This document shows, piece by piece, positions 8,217 to 19,659 of a stretch of DNA of 64,000 nucleotides. Position 1 is the first letter of the stretch, and every line of letters starts with the position of its first letter. Source of the DNA: Candidatus Polarisedimenticolaceae bacterium (GTDB lineage Bacteria; Acidobacteriota; Polarisedimenticolia; Polarisedimenticolales; DASRJG01); assembly GCA_036275915.1 (NCBI GenBank), contig DASUCV010000006.1:1-64000 (forward strand), in the 5' to 3' direction. The notes beneath the pieces are model-generated. The model saw only the letters and a program-made list of their open reading frames with translations, ran no database searches and was not told where the DNA came from. A program made the position numbers and the translations under genes.

Positions 8217-9112
8217 CGGCGCGCCGCGTCGAGCGTGTTCTTGAGGAGCATGGCGATCGTGAGTGGGCCGACGCCGCCGGGGACGGGGGAGAGCCACCCG
8301 GCGCGCTCCGCGGCTTCGTGGGGCCGCACGTCGCCGCCGAGGACCGAGCCCTTCTCGCGCAGGAGGCGGAGCTTGGCCTCGTCGTTCCCGAAGACCGCGC
8401 GCACCGCGGCCTCGTCGGTCAGCGTGTGGATGCCGACGTCGACGACCGCGGCGCCGGGCTTGACGAAGCCGCCGCCGACGAAGCCGGGCTTGCCGATCGC
8501 GGCGACGAGGAGGTCGGCTTGCGCGGCGATCGTCCGGAGGTCCGGCGTCTGCGAGTGACAGACCGTCACGGTGCAGTTCTCGCGGAGCAAGAGGATCGCC
8601 ATCGGCTTGCCGACGATGTTGCTGCGGCCGAGGACGACGGCGTGCTTCCCGGCGAGCGGCACGTCGTGGCGCTTGAGCAGCTCGACGATCCCCGCGGGCG
8701 TGCAGGGGACGAAGCCGGGCAGGCCGATGAGCAGGCGGCCGGCGTTCTCGGGGTGGAAGCCGTCGACATCCTTCGCGGGGTCGATCCCCTCGAGGACGCG
8801 CTGCGCGTCGATGCCGGCGGGAAGGGGGAGCTGCACGAGGATGCCGTGGACGTCGGGGTCGGCGTTCAGGCGCGCGACGGCGGCGAGGACCTCCCGCTCG
8901 CTCGCCGAGCCGGGGAGGCGCAGCACCTCCGAGCGCATGCCGGCCTCGCGCGCGGCCTTCTCCTTCCCGCGCACGTAGACGACCGAGGCGGGGGACTCGC
9001 CGACGAGGACGACGGTGAGGCCGGGCGCGCGCCCCAGCGTGGAAACGCCGGCGGCGACCTCGTCGCGGATCGCACGTGCGACCGCGGTGCCGTCGAGCTT
9101 GATCGCGCTCAC
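8198..9112 (-). CDS. folD: Methylene-THF dehydrogenase / methenyl-THF cyclohydrolase
   Basis: FolD interconverts 5,10-methylene-, methenyl- and 10-formyl-THF; methylene-THF is the PanB co-substrate. VVLVGESPASVVYVRGKEKAA carries the conserved YxxxK (Tyr and Lys of the active site), VHGILVQLPLP and KDVDGFHPENAG follow, then the nucleotide-binding VLGRSNIVGKPMA and the C-terminal PVPGGVGPLTIAMLLKNT. 304 residues. The GTG start overlaps the TGA of the upstream secreted-protein gene (GTGA at 9109-9112). Confidence 0.95.
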   Translation of the reverse strand: MSAIKLDGTAVARAIRDEVAAGVSTLGRAPGLTVVLVGESPASVVYVRGKEKAAREAGMRSEVLRLPGSASEREVLAAVARLNADPDVHGILVQLPLPAGIDAQRVLEGIDPAKDVDGFHPENAGRLLIGLPGFVPCTPAGIVELLKRHDVPLAGKHAVVLGRSNIVGKPMAILLLRENCTVTVCHSQTPDLRTIAAQADLLVAAIGKPGFVGGGFVKPGAAVVDVGIHTLTDEAAVRAVFGNDEAKLRLLREKGSVLGGDVRPHEAAERAGWLSPVPGGVGPLTIAMLLKNTLDAARRCYASV

Positions 9113-9714
9113 TTCACCTTCCGCTTCTTGTAGAACGCGCTGAAGCCGAACGCCTTGCCGTCGGTCAGGGTCGCCGAGATGTCGACCTGATACTTCTTCG
9201 TCTGCGGGTCGATCGCCTTGTAGATGAGGAGGCCGTCGCGCTTCTCGCCGGGGCCGAGGACGACCTCGCCGTCGATGATCGCGCCACGGATCCGCTCGAT
9301 GTTCTTCGGCGGCTCGCGGTCGTTGATCTGGAAGGCGGTGATGATCATGGGCAGGTCGATCGGCCCGGCCGAGTCCATCCAGCTCGTGACGAGGCGGCAC
9401 GCCTGCGGCTGGAAGACCATCCGCGTCTCGGAGAGGTTCTCGATCATGATGTGGAACGAGAAGAACCCCTCCGGGTGGTCGGGCGCGGTCGTGAACGGGT
9501 CGAGCTCGAGGCCGCCGCGCGCGTGGATGTAGCGCGTGCGGGTCGCGTCGTCGATGCGCGTGAGGCGGATCGCGGCGGTGGGCCCGATCTTGCCCCACGT
9601 CTCGCCGGTCAGCTCGCCCGCGCCGTTCTGCGTCGGATCGGGGTCGTAGATGACCGGCTTCTGCGCCGCGACGCCGAGCGCGAGCAGGGAAGCCGCCACG
9701 AGGAGGGTGCGCAC
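9109..9714 (-). CDS. Secreted hypothetical protein
   Basis: 201 residues starting with a short signal peptide (RTLLVAASLLALGVAA, cleavage after about 17). The mature part is predicted all-beta, with no recognised domain; notable stretches are HPEGFFSFHIMIENLS and DRDG-like lysine-rich ends (FYKKRKVK). It probably acts in the periplasm. The GTG start lacks a Shine-Dalgarno sequence but has TAGAAT 7 bp upstream. It is translationally coupled to folD by a GTGA overlap, which says little about function. I do not recognise the family. Confidence 0.65.
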   Translation of the reverse strand: MRTLLVAASLLALGVAAQKPVIYDPDPTQNGAGELTGETWGKIGPTAAIRLTRIDDATRTRYIHARGGLELDPFTTAPDHPEGFFSFHIMIENLSETRMVFQPQACRLVTSWMDSAGPIDLPMIITAFQINDREPPKNIERIRGAIIDGEVVLGPGEKRDGLLIYKAIDPQTKKYQVDISATLTDGKAFGFSAFYKKRKVK

Positions 9715-9721
9715 GGGGGGG

Positions 9722-9727
9722 ATTCTA
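9722..9727 (-). promoter_or_regulatory. -10-like element just upstream of the folD operon start
   Basis: TAGAAT on the minus strand (9727-9722) is 7 bp from the GTG of the secreted-protein gene, with no ribosome-binding site between them. This fits a leaderless transcript for the secreted protein-folD-coaE operon. Confidence 0.4.
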
Positions 9728-9758
9728 ACAAGGCACGCTTCTGTGGTATCTCTCCATC

Positions 9759-9983
9759 ATGAACGCGAAGAAGATCCTCGGGCTCGTCCTGGTCGCCGCC
9801 GGTGTCGTCATCCTCGTCTACCGCGGCTTCAACTACACGAAGGAGAGCCACAAGGCGTCGATCGGCCCCTTCGACTTCAAGGTCAAGGAGGAGGAGCACG
9901 TCGCGATCCCGACATGGGCCGGGATCGGCGCCGTCATCGCGGGGGTCGCGATGCTCATTCTCCCGCTGCGTCGGGAGCGGTAG
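9759..9983 (+). CDS. Small two-TM membrane protein
   Basis: A 74-residue protein with two hydrophobic helices (ILGLVLVAAGVVILVYRGF, about 6-24; [18 protein letters not shown], about 53-70) joined by a polar stretch containing TKESHKASIGPFDFKVKEEEHVAIP. The layout resembles a widespread family of small uncharacterised inner-membrane proteins (DUF3185-like; tentative). Its 3' end overlaps the convergent AsmA gene by 29 bp. No function can be assigned. Confidence 0.65.
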   Translation: MNAKKILGLVLVAAGVVILVYRGFNYTKESHKASIGPFDFKVKEEEHVAIPTWAGIGAVIAGVAMLILPLRRER

Positions 9984-12900
9984 CGGCGGCCCGCTTCTCC
10001 TCTTCCTTGCGGACCTTCTTCAGCGCCTTGGCGCAGACGTTCGTCTCGGCCGTGATCCGGTCGTAGAACCCCTTCAGGAGGATCGTGATGCCGGCCGTCG
10101 CGACCGCCGCGCCGGTCGTCGCGGCGGCCTCGAGCGGCTTGGCGTCGATCTTGGGGTCCGCGAGCGTGCCGCCGAGCTTGATGAATGTGTTCGCGATCGT
10201 GCCCGGGCTGACCCCGACCCCCTTGCGCGGCTTCAGCGTCCAGGTGAGGTTGATCTCTTCGGTCGAGAGGTCGAGCTTGCCCCGGCCGAGGATCGTGAGC
10301 TTGTCGGTGCGCGTCGCGATCGGATCGACGACGACCTTCCCGTCCTCGATCGCCGCCGCCGCGATCCCGCATTCGAGAGGGGTATCGGGGCTCGTCTTCC
10401 GGAACGGATTGAGCGTGTCGAGGAGGGAGACCAGAAAGCCGGACGAAAGGGTCTTCGGTAGGCGCCCGGGTCCGAGCTGCACGAGAATCTTGCCGTCGCT
10501 CCCGCCGAGGATCTCGTGGAGGGTTCTTCCCTTCCCTGCAAGCTCGGTGTCGACGTCGAGCGTCGGGGCATCCTTCGGCGATCCGTCTTTCTTCAAGAGA
10601 AGAGTGAAGCGCCCGCCGTCGAGGCGAAGGCCGCCGTCGAACGCGTAGCCGTCGTCCGCGGGAGTGAGCGCCGCGTGCGTCATGAGGTGTCCGCCGTTCA
10701 AGCCCGTGCCCTCGAGGCGCTCGACGTGGAGGCCGCCGTCGTGAGCGCGCGCTTCGATCGAGACGTCGCGCAGGGGAACGCCGGGGAAAGCGACCTCGTC
10801 GGCCCGGAGAACGACGCGCGCCTCGAGCCGGCCAAGCGCGGTGAGGTCGATCGCGGCGTCGGGGATGACGTGTGTTCGCTTGGCGGCGACCGCGGGGGCC
10901 TTCTCGGCCGGCGGCTCGGTGAATCCGGAGATCAGCCGCGCGACGTCGAGACGCTTCGACCGCAGGTCGGCGTCGATCGTCGTCTTGTCCCCGAACGCGA
11001 GCGCGATCGAGCCGGCGACGTCGCTGTCGCCGAGCCGCGCCGAGAAACCCTCCGAGGTCATGCGCCGGCGGTCGCCCAGGAAGTGCCCCTCCGCGGCGAA
11101 CGAGTCGGTCGGGAGCGGCGACAGGCCCGTGAGCGGGCCCACGATCGCCGCGAGATCGGGGCCCTCGACGTCCACGTCGAGCGACTGGACGTCGCCGACG
11201 GTTCCGGAGACCTCGGCGTACGCGGAGCCGAGGTTGATCTTGACGCCGTCGAGTCCGGTGACGCCGTCCTTGCGCCGGATGCGCCCGCGGGCGCGGAGCA
11301 CGCCGTCGGGCAGGTGAACGCCGGCGAGCTCGGACGCGACCGTGGTGTCGGGAGCGTCGACGGCGATCGTCGCATCGGTCGCCGTCCCGACCGTGCCGTC
11401 GACCGCGAGGTGGAGGTTCCCGATCGTGCCTTCGCCACCGCGGACGCCAACGCCGCCGTCGGCCCCGCGAGCGTGGGCCTTCACGTCGAACGGCGTATCG
11501 GGAAGATGCGGCAAGGAGCCGTCCTCGAAGAAGCGAGCGATCGAAGGCAGGTGCGGGCCCACGGCGTGGAGATCGAGGTCGTACGCGGGGGCGACGATCC
11601 CATCCGCCGTGAGCGTGTCGGACCCGATCGTGCCGGTGCCGCGCTCGACGCGGTAGACGCCGCCGTCGATGCGCAGCGTGCCCTCCGCCTCGAACGGATC
11701 GGGCGGAAGCGTGGCATGGACGCCCCACGCGGCGAGGTCCGAGAGGTGGTTCCCGGATACGTGCGCGGCGAGAGACGTGGCGGCGGTGACCGGTACGCTG
11801 ACGCGGCCTTCGACGGTGGCGTCCATGCCGCCGACGTGGGCGACGACGCCTTCCAGATCGTAGGCACCGCCGGAGATCCCCACCGTGCCGCCGCCGTCGA
11901 ACGGCTGCGCGGGAAGGCCCGTCACGCCGAACGGCATGAGCGCACCGGCCAAGTCCTCTCCTCCGGCGTGGACACGGGCGCGCGAGCCGGCAAGACCTCG
12001 CACCGGCATAAGCGTGCCGTCGATGCCGTACGCGCTCGCGCCGAGATGTCCTTCGACCCCGTGGAGGCCGATCGCTCCGCCCTCGAGCGCCACGCGGCCG
12101 CGCACGTCGAACCGCTCGGCGGGAAGGTGCACCGTCGCGAGCGCGGAGAAAATGGAGGCGTCAGGGCCGCTCCCTTCGGCGGTGAGGTCGAGGTCGCGAC
12201 AACCGGGAGGCGTGCCGATCGTGCCGGACGCGTGGACGGTCGTCTCACCGACGTGCACCGTCGTTGCGCCGATTGCGAGCACGCGCCCCCGGCGTGTGAA
12301 CCGTCCGTCGACCGTGAACGGCCCCGCGGGAAGCGGAACCGTCGACACCGCCCTCAGCACCGCCAAGTCGCGGCCGCGAGCGTCGACGTCGAGCTCGATC
12401 GTCGTGCCGATCGTCCCGCTCACGCGGGCGTCGATCCCTCCCGCCGCGACGTCGACATCGGAGAGCCCTACGGCGCGGTCGGCCCAGACCACCTTGCCCG
12501 CGGCGCGGAACGGCCCCGTGGGGAGCCCACGCACACCGGTCCAGCCGCCGATGACCGCCGCGTCGGGACCGGACGCCTCGACGACCGCTTCCGCGCGCGA
12601 AAGTCCGAGGAGCGAGTCGACGGCTCCCGTCGCCTTCGCTTCCACGCCGCCGACGCCCGCGACGACCTCCACGCCGACGTCGTCCCCCTGCGGCGAGAGC
12701 TTCGCCTCGAGCTTGAACGGGCCGGCGAGGGGCGAGCGAAGGCCGAAGACCGCCAGCGCGACCGCGACGTCGGGACCCGCGACGTCGATCCCGAGCCTCG
12801 GGCCGCCGAGCGTCAATGGATCACGGAGGTGGCCTTCGACCGACAGCGTCGATTGCCCAATCCCACCGGTCAACGTCTGATCGACGTCGCGTCCTTCGAG

Positions 12901-13503
12901 GATGCTCGCGACCGTGCCGACGGTCCCCGCGAGGTGCCACGGCGCGGCATTGAAGTCGCCGCGGCCGTCGACCGCGACCATGTCGGTCGCCGGGTCGCGA
13001 TGTGCCGTGAACGACTGGATTCCCAGCTCGAGGCCGGGGCGGTGGACGAGCCGGAAATTCCGGAGCGCCGCTTCGTCGACGACGACCTTGGGGGCCTTCT
13101 TCCTGGAAGGCGGCCGTTGCGGAAGCTCGAAATGCCAGTTCGACCGCTCGAGGAGCACCCGGACATCCTCCAGCTCGACGCGGCGAACGTGGATCTCTCC
13201 CGAAAGCAGCCTTCGGAGATCGATCGAGACGGCGAGCCGCCCCGCGGTCACCATCGACGATTCCGATCCGCCCGGCACGTTGGCGAACCGCACGTCCTTG
13301 ACGGAGAGGGTCGGCGATCCGAACAGCGACAGGTCGAGCGGGCCTCCGATCGTCAGGGCCCGGCCCGTCGCCTCGCCGGCGAGACGCTCGACCTTCCCGC
13401 GGAGCCAGCCGGGGAGGGCGAGCCGCGCGGCGAGAAGGAGCGCGAGAACGAGCGCCGCCCCGACGGAAATCACGACGAGGAAGCGTTTCGCGGGGGAGGC
13501 CAT
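9955..13503 (-). CDS. AsmA-family envelope protein with nine tandem beta repeats
   Basis: A 1182-residue protein anchored by one N-terminal TM helix ([23 protein letters not shown], about 8-30), followed by an AsmA-like N-domain ([23 protein letters not shown]). Residues about 259-865 are nine tandem repeats of 64-70 residues, each opening with an LPxxPFxxxGxx signature. The C-terminal part (about 890-1150) resembles the AsmA C-domain ([21 protein letters not shown]). AsmA/TamB/YhdP relatives form long hydrophobic beta-grooves that move lipids between membranes; a similar role is inferred. GC-rich and repeat-built, but with no frameshift. It is divergent from uvrA across 59 bp. Confidence 0.85.
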   Translation of the reverse strand: MASPAKRFLVVISVGAALVLALLLAARLALPGWLRGKVERLAGEATGRALTIGGPLDLSLFGSPTLSVKDVRFANVPGGSESSMVTAGRLAVSIDLRRLLSGEIHVRRVELEDVRVLLERSNWHFELPQRPPSRKKAPKVVVDEAALRNFRLVHRPGLELGIQSFTAHRDPATDMVAVDGRGDFNAAPWHLAGTVGTVASILEGRDVDQTLTGGIGQSTLSVEGHLRDPLTLGGPRLGIDVAGPDVAVALAVFGLRSPLAGPFKLEAKLSPQGDDVGVEVVAGVGGVEAKATGAVDSLLGLSRAEAVVEASGPDAAVIGGWTGVRGLPTGPFRAAGKVVWADRAVGLSDVDVAAGGIDARVSGTIGTTIELDVDARGRDLAVLRAVSTVPLPAGPFTVDGRFTRRGRVLAIGATTVHVGETTVHASGTIGTPPGCRDLDLTAEGSGPDASIFSALATVHLPAERFDVRGRVALEGGAIGLHGVEGHLGASAYGIDGTLMPVRGLAGSRARVHAGGEDLAGALMPFGVTGLPAQPFDGGGTVGISGGAYDLEGVVAHVGGMDATVEGRVSVPVTAATSLAAHVSGNHLSDLAAWGVHATLPPDPFEAEGTLRIDGGVYRVERGTGTIGSDTLTADGIVAPAYDLDLHAVGPHLPSIARFFEDGSLPHLPDTPFDVKAHARGADGGVGVRGGEGTIGNLHLAVDGTVGTATDATIAVDAPDTTVASELAGVHLPDGVLRARGRIRRKDGVTGLDGVKINLGSAYAEVSGTVGDVQSLDVDVEGPDLAAIVGPLTGLSPLPTDSFAAEGHFLGDRRRMTSEGFSARLGDSDVAGSIALAFGDKTTIDADLRSKRLDVARLISGFTEPPAEKAPAVAAKRTHVIPDAAIDLTALGRLEARVVLRADEVAFPGVPLRDVSIEARAHDGGLHVERLEGTGLNGGHLMTHAALTPADDGYAFDGGLRLDGGRFTLLLKKDGSPKDAPTLDVDTELAGKGRTLHEILGGSDGKILVQLGPGRLPKTLSSGFLVSLLDTLNPFRKTSPDTPLECGIAAAAIEDGKVVVDPIATRTDKLTILGRGKLDLSTEEINLTWTLKPRKGVGVSPGTIANTFIKLGGTLADPKIDAKPLEAAATTGAAVATAGITILLKGFYDRITAETNVCAKALKKVRKEEEKRAAATAPDAAGE

Positions 13504-13527
13504 CGGGCACCGCCGGAGATGATGCCC

Positions 13528-13533
13528 TAGAAT
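13528..13533 (+). promoter_or_regulatory. -10-like element of uvrA
   Basis: TAGAAT lies 29 bp upstream of the uvrA ATG in the 59-bp divergent AsmA-uvrA gap. No good -35 is seen, and no LexA-like box is evident here. Confidence 0.3.
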
Positions 13534-13562
13534 GCGCCCGTTCCGAAGGCACCGGAGACGAG

Positions 13563-16436
<2,874 letters not shown>

Positions 16437-16454
16437 GCCTCGGGAGATCGCGCC

Positions 16455-17774
16455 ATGTCCGCCACGCTCAAGACCATCCTCGCCGGAAAGAACGCCGCCC
16501 TCAAGAAAGAGATCGAAGGGATCCTCGGCGCCCACGGCAACACCGTCATCGGCGACGTCACGCTCTCGCAGGCTTACGGCGGAATGCGCGACATCAAGTG
16601 CATGGTGACGGAGACGTCGTCGGTCGATCCGACGGAAGGCATCCGCTACCGCGGGATGACGATCCCCGAGATGCAGGCGAAGCTGCCGCGCGCCAACGGT
16701 GGCTCGCAGCCGCTCCCCGAGTCGGTGTTCTGGCTCCTCCTCACCGGCGACATCCCGACCGACGCGCAAACCGCCGAGGTCACCGCGGCCTGGCGCGCTC
16801 ACGAGACCCTTCCGGCACACGTCATGAAGGCGCTCGACGCTCTGCCGGTCGAGACCCATCCCATGACCCAGTTCTCGATCGGGATCATGGCGATGCAGAA
16901 CGACTCGATCTTCGCCAAGCGCTACCGCGACGGGATGCCGAAGTCGGCCCACTGGGAGGCGATGTACGACGACGTCGCGCTCCTCTTGGGGCGCCTTCCG
17001 GTCGTCGCCGCCTACATCTACCGCCGCTCGTACAAGGGCGGGAAGCACCTCGCCCCCGCTACCGACAAATCGCTCGACTGGGCGGCGAACTTCACGCACA
17101 TGCTCGGGTTCGACGACGCCGGGTTCCGCGAGCTGATGCGCCTCTACATGTCGATCCACGCCGACCACGAGGGCGGAAACGTCAGCGCGCATGCCACGCA
17201 CCTCGTCGGCTCGGCGCTCTCCGACCCGTACCTCTGCCTCGCCGCCGGAATGAACGGCCTCGCCGGCCCGCTCCACGGCCTCGCGAACCAGGAAGTCATG
17301 CGGTGGCTGGTGGGCGTCAAGAAGAAGCTCGGCGGTGGCGTTCCGTCGCGCGAGCAGCTCGCGACGTTCGTCTGGGACACGCTGAACTCGGGGCAGGTCA
17401 TCCCCGGCTACGGCCACGGCGTGCTCCGCGTCACCGACCCGCGCTACCTCGCGCAGCGCGAGTTCGCGATGAAGAACCTCCCGGACGACGAGAACTTCCA
17501 GATCGTCAAGATGCTCTACGAGATCGTCCCCGACATCCTCCAGAAGCAGGGGAAGGCGAAAGACCCGTGGCCGAACGTCGACGCCCACTCCGGCGTCATC
17601 CTCGTCCACTACGGTCTCGTCGAGTACGACTTCTACACCGTGCTGTTCGGCGTCTCGCGCGCCATGGGCGTCCTCGCCTCGCTGATCCTCGACCGCGCTC
17701 TCGGCCTTCCGCTCGAGCGCCCGAAGAGCATCACGACCGAGTGGGTGAAGAAGAAGATCGCCGTTCCCGTGTAA
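16455..17774 (+). CDS. gltA: Citrate synthase, mitochondrial (eukaryotic) type
   Basis: It condenses acetyl-CoA and oxaloacetate in the TCA cycle. The catalytic residues are His274 (GPLHGLANQE), His321 (GYGHGVLR) and Asp376 (NVDAHSG). The sequence follows the animal mitochondrial enzyme closely (AAGMNGLAGPLHGLANQ; TLNSGQVIPGYGH; YTVLFGVSRAMGVLA; ERPKSI) and lacks the features of NADH-inhibited type II bacterial GltA. The 439 residues match the mitochondrial precursor length without needing a targeting peptide. GGGAG precedes the ATG. Its last 44 bp overlap the convergent sigma-factor gene. Confidence 0.95.
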   Translation: MSATLKTILAGKNAALKKEIEGILGAHGNTVIGDVTLSQAYGGMRDIKCMVTETSSVDPTEGIRYRGMTIPEMQAKLPRANGGSQPLPESVFWLLLTGDIPTDAQTAEVTAAWRAHETLPAHVMKALDALPVETHPMTQFSIGIMAMQNDSIFAKRYRDGMPKSAHWEAMYDDVALLLGRLPVVAAYIYRRSYKGGKHLAPATDKSLDWAANFTHMLGFDDAGFRELMRLYMSIHADHEGGNVSAHATHLVGSALSDPYLCLAAGMNGLAGPLHGLANQEVMRWLVGVKKKLGGGVPSREQLATFVWDTLNSGQVIPGYGHGVLRVTDPRYLAQREFAMKNLPDDENFQIVKMLYEIVPDILQKQGKAKDPWPNVDAHSGVILVHYGLVEYDFYTVLFGVSRAMGVLASLILDRALGLPLERPKSITTEWVKKKIAVPV

Positions 17775-18552
17775 GGCTCCGCCTGACCTGCGCCAGCGCC
17801 TCGTTCTCGATCTGACGCACGCGCTCACGGCTGAGGCCGAGCAGCGCCGAGATGTCGCTGAGCAGGGCCGGCTCCTTGCCGCTGAGACCGTAGCGGAGCT
17901 TCAGTACCGTGCGTTGCCGTTTCGGGAGCGCGGCGATCGCGTCGCCGATGCGGCGCCACATCTCCGCGGAGAGCGTGACCTCGTCGGGCTCCGCGGCGTC
18001 CGGCGCCGTCAGCGTATCCCCCAACGTACGCTTGCTCTCCGGGCGCGTCGGCGTGTCGAGGGAGAGCATCACGCTCCAGCTGTTCATGGCGCGCTCGACC
18101 TGATGCTCCGTCAGGCCGAGCTCCGCACCGACGGAAGCAAGGGATTGCGGGCCGTCGTCGTCGCGCGTCTTCGACAGGATCTCGAGAACGCGCCGCCGCC
18201 GGTCGCGGGAGTAGCGCGGGACGATGACGAGCTGCGACTCGCGCTCGATCGCGGCGGACATCCCGCGGCGGATCCACCACATCGCGTAGCTCGCGAACTT
18301 GACGCCGCGCCCGGGATCGAAACGGTACGCGCCCTCGACCACGCCGAGGTTGCCGGCGCCGACGAGATCGTCGATGGGTACGCCGCGGCCCATGTAGGCG
18401 CGCGCGCAGATCGGCACGAGCCGGCGCGCCTCTTCGATCAATCGCTCCATCTCGGCGCGAGGGATGTCCTTCCGGCGCGCCTTCGGCTTCGGTCCTCGCT
18501 TCCCGGGGGCAAGAAGCTCCGGGACGAACGTTGGTGCGGTCGTGCCAGACAT
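17731..18552 (-). CDS. Sigma-70 family factor (small group 2/3 type)
   Basis: A 273-residue RNA polymerase sigma subunit. Region 2 is DDLVGAGNLGVVEGAYRFDPGRGVKFASYAMWWIRRGM (core binding and -10 recognition, about 65-105); region 3 is ESQLVIVPRYSRDRRRRVLEIL; region 4 is ALPKRQRTVLKLRYGLSG and the helix-turn-helix LLSDISALLGLSRERVRQIENEAL (-35 recognition). Region 1.1 is absent, so it is not the primary sigma. A basic N-tail (GKRGPKPKARRKD) may contact DNA. The ATG has AGGAGG 7 nt upstream. The regulon is unknown. Confidence 0.9.
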   Translation of the reverse strand: MSGTTAPTFVPELLAPGKRGPKPKARRKDIPRAEMERLIEEARRLVPICARAYMGRGVPIDDLVGAGNLGVVEGAYRFDPGRGVKFASYAMWWIRRGMSAAIERESQLVIVPRYSRDRRRRVLEILSKTRDDDGPQSLASVGAELGLTEHQVERAMNSWSVMLSLDTPTRPESKRTLGDTLTAPDAAEPDEVTLSAEMWRRIGDAIAALPKRQRTVLKLRYGLSGKEPALLSDISALLGLSRERVRQIENEALAQVRRSLTRERRSSSSPTRS

Positions 18553-18639
18553 CGTGTCCTCCTGACGAGGACGATAAGAACGGCGCCGCGCCGGGGCATG
18601 GACCGCGGGCGCCAATTTCCTGGCCGAAGGCGACTTTGT

Positions 18640-18645
18640 TAGGAT
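18640..18645 (+). promoter_or_regulatory. -10-like element directly upstream of the AraC gene
   Basis: TAGGAT ends 6 bp before the ATG, consistent with a leaderless message. The same bases contain AGGA, which could instead serve as a ribosome-binding site, so the reading is ambiguous. Confidence 0.3.
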
Positions 18646-18651
18646 TCGCCG

Positions 18652-19659
18652 ATGTCTTCGGCACTTTCCGAGCCGACCTATCTCGTCCGCGTCGCCACGC
18701 TCCTGCTCGACGACGCCGCACGGGTCGGGGTGAACCGCGAGCGGCTCGTCCGGCGCCTCGTCATCGACGAGGCGACCTTGCGAAATCCCGATGCGCGGAT
18801 GCCGCTGAGCACGCTCGTCGCGATCGTGCGGGCGGTGCTCGACGAGGCGAGCGACCCCGCGTTCGGCGTACGCGCGGGCTCGGCCCGCAGGGCGCGCGAC
18901 GCCGGCCTCATCGGCTATGCGATGCTCCACTCGACCACGTTGCGTGACGCCCTGTCGCGTCTGGCGCGTTACGGCCGCATCGTGGGCGACCAGAATCGCT
19001 TCGAGCTGCAAGACGGGACGATCGTCTTCGAGAGCCACCCCGGCCTCGAGTCGATTCCGGAGATCGTGGAGCTGAACCTGGCCTGGATCGTCGCCGTTCT
19101 CCGCGAGATCGCGGGGCGCGACATCGTCCCGGCCGCCGTGCGATTCCCGGCGAAGGAGCCGGAGCACGTGCAGGCGCTCCACGCGCACTTTCGGTGCCCT
19201 CTGGAATTCGACGTGCGGCCCGCGGCCATCGTCATGCACGGCGCGGATCTCGACACGACCGTGGCGTCCGCGGATGCGACGCTCGTCGGGTATCTCGACA
19301 AGCTTGCGGACGAAGCCGTGCGTGCGCTCGGCGCCAACACGACGACGGGACGGCTCCGCCAGGTCCTCTGGTCGCGCCTGAGCGCCGGCGCGCCCACCCT
19401 CGATGCCGCCGCGGCGACGATGGCGATGAGCCCGCGCACGCTGCAGCGGCGGCTCGCCGACGAAGGGACGACGTTCGCGGACGCGCTCGGCGCGCTCCGG
19501 CACGATCTCGCGGCCGGTCTCCTCGACGACCCGAAGCTCGCCGTCTACGAGGTCGGGTTCCTCCTCGGGTACGCCGACCAGAGCGCCTTCCACCGGGCGT
19601 TCCGCCGCTGGTACGGGATGTCGCCGCGACGCTTCAGGGAGAAGTCGCGCCGCCCCTAG
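18652..19659 (+). CDS. AraC-family transcriptional regulator
   Basis: 335 residues. The N-terminal part (about 20-200) matches the OruR/ArgR-type arabinose-binding-like sensor domain of AraC regulators (MPLSTLVAIVRAVLDEASDPAFGVRAG; DAGLIGYAMLHS). The C-terminal AraC double helix-turn-helix (about 240-330) shows AAATMAMSPRTLQRRLADEGTTF and VGFLLGYADQSAFHRAFRRWYGMSPRRFR. The ligand is unknown. Its TAG stop is interlocked with the TAG of the convergent hydrolase-DedA-ATP-grasp gene in a CTAG (19656-19659); it might regulate that neighbour, but this is only proximity. Confidence 0.88.
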   Translation: MSSALSEPTYLVRVATLLLDDAARVGVNRERLVRRLVIDEATLRNPDARMPLSTLVAIVRAVLDEASDPAFGVRAGSARRARDAGLIGYAMLHSTTLRDALSRLARYGRIVGDQNRFELQDGTIVFESHPGLESIPEIVELNLAWIVAVLREIAGRDIVPAAVRFPAKEPEHVQALHAHFRCPLEFDVRPAAIVMHGADLDTTVASADATLVGYLDKLADEAVRALGANTTTGRLRQVLWSRLSAGAPTLDAAAATMAMSPRTLQRRLADEGTTFADALGALRHDLAAGLLDDPKLAVYEVGFLLGYADQSAFHRAFRRWYGMSPRRFREKSRRP

